Shown here: piece after piece, positions 48,201 through 57,359 of the stretch | Layout: each line of letters opens with the position of its first letter | Numbering within the stretch: position 1 is the stretch's first letter | Assembly: GCA_036346205.1 (NCBI GenBank) | Contig: JARFJB010000106.1 | Location: forward strand, 1 to 64,000 | Direction of reading: 5' to 3' | DNA length: 64,000 bases | Origin: Vesta saturnalis | Taxonomy: Eukaryota; Arthropoda; Insecta; Coleoptera; Lampyridae | Notes under the pieces: generated by a model | Database searches by the model: none | What the model was told of the DNA's origin: nothing | What the model saw: the letters and a program-made list of their open reading frames with translations, nothing else | Translations under genes and position numbers: made by a program

Positions 48201-48320
48201 CATCACAGACAAAGATATAACTTATCACAAACAGTAGCGGAGGTATTATCTATTAAAAGATGTACGTTAAAGAAAGTATTCCAGTTTGTGCATACATCAA
48301 ACTTATTTGAAAAGATATAA
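45219..48320 (+). pseudogene. ORF2 of copy E (EN-RT, no RNase H), single nonsense codon
   Basis: One frame of 1,034 codons from MHTIIQWNCNG to LFEKI, with one stop, TAA at 47,646. EN: LQATHFRIN replaces the QETH of other copies, so the catalytic Glu is Ala; IGDFNAHS, AIDLSIC and GSDHGPV are kept. RT: YRPISLTSC, LENGIPQGSPIS, LYVDDIPM (~661). The thumb region passes directly to SEISIKVNELWQDMW and the MSRKEGVVLTRLRIGHT segment, so RNase H is missing, as in D. The C-terminal motif CNSCNCPITVKHLLVEC is intact. It looks close to functional apart from the endonuclease Glu and the stop. Confidence 0.9.
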
Positions 48321-48377
48321 GCAATATAAAAATTAAACAGTAGAAGAGTGACCTGTAAACATTAAACTGTGTAAGTA

Positions 48378-48405
48378 ATGGCAATAACCTCGCAGTTGAC
48401 GCCAT
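48378..48405 (+). ncRNA. 3'-terminal hairpin of copy E
   Basis: Outer stem ATGGC/GCCAT, inner stem AAC/GTT, loop CTCGCA, directly before CC and poly(A). The inner pair differs from the GAC/GTC of A and C by a compensated change. Confidence 0.78.
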
Positions 48406-48428
48406 CCAAAAAAAAAAAAAATAAAATA

Positions 48429-48573
48429 CCTAGGGGTTGGACTACCTATTAGACGCGTCCCCAGGTGGCGGATAGGGGAATGACCTTGCAAATGATCGTA
48501 AGTGTTGCAAGACCAACACCGAAATATGAGCTCGTGGCGGCAAGCCGCCACTGTTAGCTCTACAGAATACGGT
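48429..48573 (+). mobile_element. I-like copy F, first 145 bp
   Basis: The CCTAGGGG head and 5' UTR of the A-C type, including the hairpin GTGGCGG-CAAG-CCGCCAC (48,534-48,551). It is interrupted at ...AATACGGT by the LTR element L1. The continuation is at 54,247. Confidence 0.85.
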
Positions 48574-48932
48574 TATAACAACAATTATTAAATGGCGTCA
48601 AATTGTACAAACACTAAAACAATTATTCCAAGTGTATATAATACTAGAACTGGGCCAACTTATAACATTAACACAAAAGCGATGATGTAATAAACAATTT
48701 GTAATTGTTCGAATGATTTTAATTAATATAACAAATTACCAAATAATAATCGCTACTGCCGTCGGCTCATCGGTAAATTGAGATAGGGTGGGTTCTAATT
48801 TGGAGTTTAATTATCATACCTGAAATACTGCCTGCTTCTCATAAGCTTAATTATTTTCAGTTATACTTAATTCATAAAAAAATGTTATCTAAAAATTGTG
48901 AAAAAATGATAAAATCTCGAGCGCCATGTTGT

Positions 48933-48996
<64 letters not shown>

Positions 48997-49882
48997 CAAA
49001 ACCTAGTTAAGGAATAATAATAAACAATTTATCAAAATGAAAATAAAATAACATGATATACTTAAGTTTATTTAATACCTGATTTAAAACGTTAAAAATC
49101 AGAAGTCTTATACTATTCTAAAATTATATAAAAACATTACCTTTGAACGTTCGGTACATAAACTGTAACTGGTAACTATGAAGCAGAATAGTGAACTTGG
49201 TGAGGTCAATGTCTTGCTTATTTCCCTTTATCTATTGTGTCCATAACTTTATTGAATTTATTTGAAGTTTAATTCGCCAAATTTATTTATAAAAGTATGT
49301 AGAACTTGCGTTGTAAAATGTAATTGAAGTAAAAATTGTCATTTAAATTAGAAAATAGATAAGTAAATTACTGACTTATACGTGCCATTAAAAATAATTA
49401 TTATAAAAATGCCATATAAAAGTATGCATTAAAAAATATGAGTAAAATAATTGCAAACTAAGTGCAAAGTAAGTAATTAAAAGTAAAAAATAAAAGTGAG
49501 TACTTAAAAGGTAAGTACTTAAAAGGTGCCATCAATGATGGCACAAAATACAAAAAATTAGGTAAAAATTATGCTTACTGCTGTAACATTCAGCATTAAG
49601 TCAATTAAAAAAAAAGCTTTCAGAATAACTCAAGTGTGTTCCCCCTAAAGGTCTTCACGCGTTGCGCGGAACAATAATATAAATCCAATTTTTTAAGAAA
49701 GGGAACTATAACTCTTTATGTAATATTACACCCAAAAGATATGTTCTAGGAAATGCCAATTAAATTGCCATTCTCAATTCTACATATTAATAATTAAAAA
49801 CTTTTCTAATATTACGCCAAATAAATGAACGATTCTTAAATTAATGTACTTTTTAATACAACCACAAAAAAAGGTTGTTACA
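48574..49882 (-). repeat. 3' LTR of L1
   Basis: 1,309 bp, nearly identical to 52,960-54,246 apart from the length of the internal (TA)n tract (48,937-48,990), a short deletion near 53,813 and scattered substitutions. Confidence 0.93.
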
Positions 49883-51381
49883 CACCCCCTCCTAAAATTT
49901 TGACTCGGAGATTACCAAAGCGGAGATTCCAAACACTAAGCTAATAAATGAAATTATTAAAATTTAAAAAATACAAAATGTTAAGCTAATTAAAATTTAA
50001 GCAATATTTAAAAAATAACTAGAAAATGTACGAAAAAGTACGGAAAATGTGGTGATGTCGGTCAGGAAAGACCCCTTGCAACACCAAAAAAGCTAATGAC
50101 GCGCTACCACCCGCACACGCCACTAGTCGAGAATCAAGGACCCGAAACCTTAAATAAAGTAAAAAACTTTAACTGGTGGGTTAGTGAAGCAAACCACCAT
50201 CAGAAGAGCAAAATGAGTATCCGGTAAAAAAATTTGAATCTAAGGTAAAAAAACGAACGAAAACCGGAACCTACCATAACCTGAAGGGACAGTGCGCAGA
50301 GAACCCGGAAACGGTCATCGTGCAACTTTATAAAAAATCAAGGCTAAACGCCACTCTACTCGAGAGTATAAAAATAGAAAAAATCCTTCCGGACTAACAA
50401 TAAATAATCGCGAGACTTGAGGTCGAGAGAGAGCGGTTCAATTACCCTACCCCGGTGGTCTCAAACCAAGCCTCCTAGGTACATAACACAACTACCACTG
50501 TCACGGTCGATAAGTGAGTCAAAGTCGGTAAATCCAAGATACGACTATTTTCATGGCAAGTTAGCTCAGGATGCTTCGTCGTGGAGAACAAGAGAGGCCA
50601 CTCTACCCTTCACGAGATTCAGGTTTCATGTTGTTCCACAGTCATCGTCCAAGACCAACATTCCCTAACTAACACGCACGTTTTATAAATAAATCGTAAT
50701 CTAGGTGAGTAGCCAAGAGAAGATGAAGCACTCTTACGAACACAACAACCCACTCCTAAAACTAGCAAAACGTCATAATGAGGAAGTGAACTAATCGAGG
50801 TTGACACGAGGCGAACGGAAGTCCTCAAGCACCGTCCAAGAATAGTAACACTACACAAATCAGAAAAAAACAAAATATCTAAATCAATCAAAAAATAAAA
50901 TGTATAGAAGTATTACTAGTTTTCTTATCCATGGTTATGAGTTTACACGTCAAATTAACGATCAGAGGTAAACTCAAAATAGTTATCTTCAATTTTACTA
51001 TTGTAACAATAGCAAATTGTAAATCCAATAAAGGAAGATAATCTGCCTGAGAACTAATGTCCCAAAAAAAATCGGCAAAACAATCGCACGATGTGATCTA
51101 AATATCAAACATCATGCTAAACAAATCAATCGCACGATGGGATCTAAATATCAACCATCGTGCTAACAAATGTAGCAACAATCGTGCTAACAAGTGTAGC
51201 AAAAAAATAAAATAAGTGGTTTGCAAAGCCACAACAATATAAAATAAAATAATGTGCGAAATAAGCACAAAATAAAATTATTTTGAAAAATTATCAAAAT
51301 AATTAAAAATATAAATAAGAAAACCAGAATGTAAAAATACCAAAATAGAAAAATAATTAAAAGAATACGAAAAAATAAGAA
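49883..51381 (-). other. L1 interior without recognisable coding sequence
   Basis: It lies between the integrase end and the 3' LTR, where an env gene would sit in errantivirus-like elements. No membrane-protein or other domain is recognisable. A duplicated hairpin unit occurs at 51,082-51,163: the second unit pairs GCACGATGG with CCATCGTGC, the first has one mismatch. Confidence 0.55.
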
Positions 51382-51828
51382 CTAATGTGGTTTTAAATCC
51401 CTAACATGAAAAACACCTAAGGGCTTATTATCAATAGGGGTGGCCAATCGGTACGTAGTTGGACCTACCTCCTCAACAACTTTCGCTTCAATAAATTTTG
51501 GAGCTAACTTTTGACTATAATTTTTAGTCGCATCAGATAAAGTAAAATTCTTTTTCCAAACCAAATCGCCAACATTTAATTTCAACGGACTACGTCGCAA
51601 ATTGTAAGATTTTGAATTTTTAACATGTTTAAAAATAGGTGAAAGTTCATTTAAATCTTGAACTAATTGTTCACGGTTAGTAATAAATAAATCATCCTCT
51701 TTGAAATCCTTTAGTCGACCATAAAAATCTCCAGAAATAGGAACTGTCCGACCAAACGCCAAAAAGGAAGGTGAAAATTTCGTAGACTCATGAACAGCGT
51801 TACGAAAAGCAAAATGTAATTAAAAACA
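51382..51828 (-). pseudogene. L1 integrase C-terminal region
   Basis: An open frame reads from an AFRNAVHESTKFSPSFLAFG segment (end of the integrase core) through a KLNVGDLVWKKNFTLSD block and KLAPKFIEAKVVEEVGP to HVRDLKPH-stop. These are the GDLVW and APKF motifs of the Gypsy integrase C-terminal SH3-like domain. The catalytic core upstream is missing. Confidence 0.82.
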
Positions 51829-52249
51829 ATTCAACAGAGAAGAAGTACAATCTAAGAAAATAAAAAATGGAATTTACACACAAATAACACAAAAATATGT
51901 TAAACGGTCGCATCTAAACTACTACCATTAAATTTCAAATTTACAAACAAGAACGGAACTCTTAAAAATTTGTAAATTTCCAATTTATTTGGAAAAAATC
52001 TTAAGCAGGAGTACTAACTGAAGTACTAATATTGTCATTATGTGACAGTAAAATAAAATAATCTAAATTTGTAATTCATTATTCATTTTAAAGTTTTCGT
52101 TAAATGGATTCAATAAATTCTAATGAATCGTTACATAAATTTAATAACTGATCGTATAAATATAAAAATTCATTATCAAAAGTAATGTAATTTAAGCGTT
52201 TCAAAATTTAAATAAATGTATTAACAATTGAATGTTATGAAGTTATCAA

Positions 52250-52533
52250 TAACAAAACCTAAATATGATAATTGAGGTTTACAAAATTCACATTCATCTA
52301 AATTAACATTTAAATTGACATCCTTAAGCCTTTTAAAAACTTCTTTTAAATAAAACGTGTTCCTTGAAAGTACTTGAAAAAATAATAATATCGTCTAAAT
52401 AAACAAAAACTGATTGAGATAAATCATGTCCTAAAATGGTATCCATAAATCGTTGTAATGTATCATAATCAAATAATGAATGCATTTTTTTAATAATTTC
52501 AGTTACATAAAATGTAAAAGTGCAATTTCTCAA
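52250..52533 (-). pseudogene. L1 reverse-transcriptase fragment
   Basis: One frame reads TLQRFMDTILGHDLSQ and FVYLDDIIIFSSTFKEHV, that is, the RT palm with the YLDD active site, then shifts frame and continues toward the thumb (to ~52,250). The fingers are missing; the upstream frame to 52,533 is not RT-like. It lies on the same strand as the integrase piece and ~420 bp from it, so RNase H and most of the integrase are deleted. Confidence 0.82.
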
Positions 52534-52938
52534 TTTAATTTACGCCTCTCATCTAATGTCAACCCTTCTGCTTCATTTACAATTAAAAAATTTTAATTCT
52601 ACTAATATAACTCATCAACATATAAAACATCCACTAAATAATTAAAATTTGACATCGTAATAAATATTATATAACTCAATCAATAAATTTCATTAAAGAT
52701 AAACACATAAAAATACCAAGCGTAACACTAAATGATAACACTCCTTAAATCTCGGTCAACTCTTAACATAAAATCAAAATAAACAAACAAGTGAGAATAA
52801 CTAGCATTGAAACAACAACATATCCCTTTTTCTGGCCCCACAGTAAATTTTAACACAAATGTAAATAAAATAATAAATTTCAAACAATAAATTTCAAAGT
52901 AATAATCTGAAGGTAATAAAAATGTAATAAATTTCAAT

Positions 52939-52956
52939 GTCCCTGCTCGGGCGCCA
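52939..52956 (-). promoter_or_regulatory. Primer-binding site of L1
   Basis: Minus-strand TGGCGCCCGAGCAGGGAC, three bases inside the 5' LTR. It is complementary to a tRNA-Lys-type 3' end (one base from the lentiviral tRNA-Lys3 site). Confidence 0.8.
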
Positions 52957-52959
52957 AAG

Positions 52960-53317
52960 TATAACAACAATTATTAAATGGCGTCAAATTGTATAAACAC
53001 TAAAACAATTATTCCAAGTGTATATAATACTAGAACTGGGCCAACTTATAACATTAACACAAAAGCGATGATATAATAAACAATTTGTAATTGATCGAAT
53101 GATTTTAATTAATATAACAAATTACCAAATAATAATCGCTACTGCCGTCGGCTCATCGGTAAATTGAGATAGGGTGGGTTCTAATTTAGAGTTTAATTAA
53201 CATACCTGAAATACTGCCTGCTTCTCATAAGCTTAATTATTTTCAGTTATACTTAATTCATAAAAAAATGTTATCTAAAAATTATGAAAAAATGATAAAA
53301 TCTCGAGCGCCATGTTG

Positions 53318-53371
<54 letters not shown>

Positions 53372-54246
53372 ACAACAAAACCTAGTTAAGGAATAATAAT
53401 AAACAATTTATCAAAATGAAAATAAAATAACATGATATACTTAAGTTTATTTAATACCTGATTGAAAAGGTTAAAAATCAGAAGTCTTATACTATTCTAA
53501 AATTATATAAAAACATTACCTTTGAACGTTCGGTACATAAACTGTAACTGGTAACTATGAAGCAGAATGGTGAACTTGGTGAGGTCAATGTCTTGCTTAT
53601 TTCCCTTTATCTATTGTGTCCATAACTTTATTGAATTTCTTTGAAGTTTAATTGGCCAAATTTATTTATAAAAGTATGTAGAACTTGCGTTGTAAAATGT
53701 AATTCAAGTAAAAATTGCCATTTAAATTAGAAAATAGATTAGTAAATTACTGACTTATACGTGCCATTAAAAATAATTATTATAAAAATGCCATATAAAA
53801 GTATGCATTAAAAATAATTGCAAACTAAGTGCAAAGTAAGTAATTAAAAGTAAAAAATAAAAGTGAGTACTTAAAAGGTGAGTACTTAAAAGGTGCCATC
53901 AATGATGGCACAAAATATAAAAAATTAGGTAAAAATCATGCTTACTGCTGTAACATTCAGCATTAAGTCAATTAAAAAAAAGCTTTCAGAATAACTCAAG
54001 TGTATTCCCCCTAAAAGTCTTCACGCGTTGCGCGGAACAATAATATAAATCCAATTTTTTAAGAAAGGGAACTATAACTCTTTGTGTAATACTACACCCA
54101 AAAGATATGTTCTAGGAAATGCCAATTAAATTGCCATTCTCAATTCTACATATTAATAATTAAAAACTTTTCTAATATTACGCCGAATAAATGAACGATT
54201 CTTAAATTAATGTACTTTTTAATACAACCACAAAAAGGTTGTTACA
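52960..54246 (-). repeat. 5' LTR of L1
   Basis: 1,287 bp; the pair of 48,574-49,882. It carries the same internal (TA)n tract (53,323-53,367). The high similarity of the pair contrasts with the eroded interior. Confidence 0.93.
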
Positions 54247-54724
54247 CGGTGTCGCGGACCAGTCCACGTGGGGTCTCGTATCTAACGAGGACAGGGATGG
54301 CAACCCTACGTTTCCCCTAGCTGGATGTACACTTTTATTATACTAGTCTTGAGTGACTTCTCTTACTTTAACTCTTTCCTGTCTGAACACCCTCGCTCCA
54401 ACTCTTGTTGTCTTCAGGCTCCCAGCGAAAGCTGAGAGACCTTTTCCTTTTCTCTCTACTCTTCCCAGGACATGCGCCGTCAAAAGCGTATACGGATGTG
54501 GCTAGCGCGGCATGTTCTAGCTGGGGGCGGCTGAGTGCTAGCCGTATCCTAATACCGCAAACTACTTCAGAGACTCTAGCAGGGCGTGGCTAGGGAACGT
54601 CTTAGAACTAGCGATCGATGGTCTTGGCTTTACCGCCCGGGCTACGAGGAAGGTAACCTCTATAAAAAATCCCCTAATCCCAAGGTCGTTTAGCAGTTTT
54701 AGGTGCTGAAGGGATTGCGCGAAG
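54247..54724 (+). mobile_element. I-like copy F, 5' UTR continued
   Basis: It resumes with CGGTGTCGCGGACC after L1 and follows the A-C 5' UTR (GACTCTAGCAGGGCGTGGC, TATAAAAAATCCCC) up to GATTGCGCGAAG. It is then interrupted by LTR element L2. Confidence 0.87.
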
Positions 54725-55765
54725 TGTCAGGGTATTTTGAACACCCTGTATACGTATTGGGTAATTTTGTTTGTAATTGTATTCACTTAGTTAGGTTCCG
54801 TATGTATATTTTTGTTTGTTTGTTTGAGAGCTTACTGTAGATGATGAATGTTTCGCTTGAATGGAACACGCTGTATGTAAAGGAATTTTTCATCTTTCAT
54901 TAAGAAAGTCAGTGTAGTTTTTTTTTGGAATTTTAAGTACAATCTTCAGTTTATTGCCCGAATCATATGTAAAGTTTTATTGAGATAAATTCGTTTAGTT
55001 TTGTTACTTAGTTTCAGAAGCGTTGTTACCGCATTGGTGCTATACCGTCGCATTCATGTAGAGGAGCAGTTGTAGAGTCAGAATGTTGGTTTTCATCCGT
55101 GTAAGTATTATGGATGGGCGATTGTTTGTACCTCTGCAATAACATTTCTGTATCGTGCCGAAGGAAAGTGCAGACGGGGCAGTTTCTTCGCCTGAAGTCG
55201 AGATCGCATCGTAAATTTAAAGGGGTTAGGAGTGTTGCTTTTTTTTGTTTTGTTTGATGGGCAAATTAAATTAACGTAACGTAAATTTCAACTTTAGAAA
55301 AGTGTTGTAACTGAATTGAAGTCAGTTGGTTTGGGTTATTTGATTAGTTTAAGGGAGTAATTTAACGTAAGGGGAACATTAGAGTTTTGTATTAAATTTA
55401 AATATTGCTGCACGGTGGTAAGTGGAAAAGTTAAGGTGCAGGTTTTGAAGCCTTTTCAGGTGAAGCAGTATTGCGGAACCTGAGTTAAGAGCGTTACGAT
55501 CGGTAAGTGTGGTAAGTTGGGTATTCGAACCACTGCGTACCGTCGTTTTATTCGCATTTTAAAACACCCTAGTGTGTTCTTTTAGAATATCCTGGCGGCT
55601 ACCGGAACCTATTGTGTCCTTTTCCGGATTTTGACTTTGGTAGAAACATAAGCTACGGAGACGAGACTGTTTTGTCCCAATAGACCCTCACCCGCACGCC
55701 GAGCTAGCCGTGCAAAAACCAGGTTTATCTTTTACCTTGTCCTAGTGACCATTTATACCGTAACA
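54725..55765 (+). repeat. 5' LTR of L2, shortened
   Basis: Matches 60,908-61,395 and 62,714-63,252 of the 3' LTR. The 1.3-kb middle block is missing at 55,221-55,227. Smaller indels lie near 54,890-54,940 and 54,970-55,020. Confidence 0.9.
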
Positions 55766-55942
55766 GATAAAGTTGGCGCCGCAACGTGTTGGGCCGAGTT
55801 AGGACAGTTTTCCGTAGTAGTTTTTTCTAGTAGTTTTTTTAAGGATTGTATTTTTTAGGATAACGTTATCGTTTTTTCTCTCGTATTTTGTATTTTTTTA
55901 GTTATTAGGTATTTCTTTTGTACTTGTTCTTTTAATTTTAAG
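55766..55942 (+). promoter_or_regulatory. L2 primer-binding site and leader
   Basis: Seven bases after the LTR the sequence TTGGCGCCGCAACGTG begins, resembling a tRNA-Lys-type primer site with small insertions. A T-rich leader leads to the gag ATG at 55,943. Confidence 0.65.
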
Positions 55943-57313
55943 ATGGGTTATAGAATAAATGTTGATAGATTGGCGCCTAGTGAATTGAGGTATGAAGTGG
56001 CGGTTAGAGGTGGTGATTTAACATTAGGGGTAACAGCATTACGCGCATTGTTACGTAATATTTTAAATGAAGAAAGTGGTGGTAAAGTGTCATCGCGTCC
56101 CGAATATCCGTTCGATTTTGAGACAGATAAAGTTGCTATTGAGGAAACGAAATTAGAATTAGAAAAATTATTAGAGGAGGTTAAAGTTAATGCGTCTAGT
56201 AAAGTTTTAACGACTGTCGAGACCAAAGCTAAGCATTTATTAGGTAGAATTAATAGTTCAGTCCCGAAGTCAGATATCGATGAAAAAATTAAGGAAAGTT
56301 TGTTTGTTGAAATTGCCGTTTTTCAGTCGAAATATGAAATTTTAGATAAGCGTCTAGTTTTATGAAGTACATCGTTAGAATCAATAGGTCATAGTTCAAA
56401 TAGCGAAGAGCCAAATTCAAAAATTAATGTTTCAGTACCTTTTAATAATTTAAATTTAAGTACATCACCTGTTACGAGTGTTGTTGCAAAAAGTATACCA
56501 GTTTGTAAATAGAATTTGACATTTTCTGGCGACTCTAAATCGTTATCATTGAGCGCATTTTTGGAACGAATTTCGGAATTACAAGTTTCAAGACGAGTTG
56601 ATGATAGTCAATTATTTGCGGAATGTTTAGATTTGTTTACCGGTAATGCGTTAGTTTATGTTAGATCAGTTAGGAAAGAAGTTAATACTTGGCGTGAGTT
56701 AGTTGATTTGTTGAGGGTTCAATTTCAACCCGTTGATTATGATGACAGATTGTTGGAAGAAATTAAGCGACGAACTCAAGGCATTGATGAACCAATAGGA
56801 ATTTGTATTGCCGTTATGCGTACGTTATTTTCGCGTCTTAATGAAGAATTTTCTGAAGAGAAACAGTTGAAGGTTTTAAGGAAGAATATCGCACCATCGT
56901 ATCAAGCCCAACTTGGCTTGACGGAAATTAATTCAGTTAATGATCTCGTGAAGTACGGACGGTTGATTGAAGAACGCGTCCAAGCTATGAATAATTACGT
57001 ACCGCCTAGTAAGAAACGATCTGATTTAGAAGTGGACTTAGCTTACGTAGGAGAAGCTTCTGAGCCGATGAAGGAGGTTCGAGAAGAAAGAGCATTAGTA
57101 CCGGAAATTCGTGTTAAGCCTCGCGACGTAGAAACCCGTCGTGAAGGGAATGGAAGTAGACTTTGTTGGAATTGCCAGAAGCCTGGCCATATCGCGTTAA
57201 GGTGTCCTACACCTAGGAAGAGAAGATATTGTTATCGATCTGGAAAGACAGACGTGACAGTTAGGAGTTGTCCTAAATGTTCAGGGACGGGAAACGGGTT
57301 AAGGAAGCAATAG
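55943..57313 (+). pseudogene. gag of L2, two in-frame stops
   Basis: One frame of 457 codons, MGYRINVDRLAPSELRYEV onward. TGA at 56,363 and TAG at 56,510 interrupt it. The second half holds the capsid-like region (LSAFLERISELQ, ELVDLLRVQFQP, YQAQLGL) and a nucleocapsid with one intact CCHC knuckle (CWNCQKPGHIALRC) and a second whose second Cys is Ser (CYRSGKTD). The LxAFLxRIxEL capsid motif is typical of insect Gypsy-type Gag. It would form virus-like particles; as it stands only fragments could be made. Confidence 0.88.
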
Positions 57314-57359
57314 ATAGCCGCGTATTGCCTTCCAAGATCTACATTAAGTCGGCAGTTAA

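Larger units (their letters stand above)
43447..48428 (+). mobile_element. I-like non-LTR retrotransposon copy E (RNase H-less subtype)
   Basis: It follows D's (AAT)n tail. The head is GTCCCCCC, with a perfect 6-bp hairpin CAAGGT-ATAC-ACCTTG at 43,455-43,470. It ends with poly(A) and a poor AAAATAAAAT repeat before the head of F. The 5' UTR (375 bp) is related to D near ORF1. ORF1 has one frameshift and ORF2 one nonsense codon. The 3' UTR has the family hairpin. Confidence 0.87.
48574..54246 (-). mobile_element. LTR retrotransposon L1 (Gypsy-like), inserted in copy F
   Basis: Two LTRs of ~1.3 kb (48,574-49,882 and 52,960-54,246) are flanked by a perfect 4-bp target duplication CGGT (48,570-48,573 and 54,247-54,250). 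Read on the minus strand it begins TGTAACAACC and ends GTTGTTATA. A tRNA-Lys-like primer site and a purine tract (AGGAGGGGGTG, just above 49,882 on the minus strand) lie at the expected places. The 3.1-kb interior is mostly eroded: only RT and integrase scraps remain, with no gag, protease, RNase H or integrase core. Confidence 0.9.

Noticed and set aside
51061..51200. CRISPR-like array in L1
   Set aside because: The repeated hairpin units have no regular spacers and lie inside a eukaryotic LTR element. They are a local tandem duplication.
49883..51381. Possible env gene in L1
   Set aside because: The longest minus-strand frame (90 codons, 50,619-50,891) shows no signal peptide, membrane segment or family motif and is flanked by stops.
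54720..54730. Target duplication GAAG for L2
   Set aside because: The right flank begins GGGGGGAAG. GAAG is present but displaced by five bases, and it is part of the normal copy F sequence.
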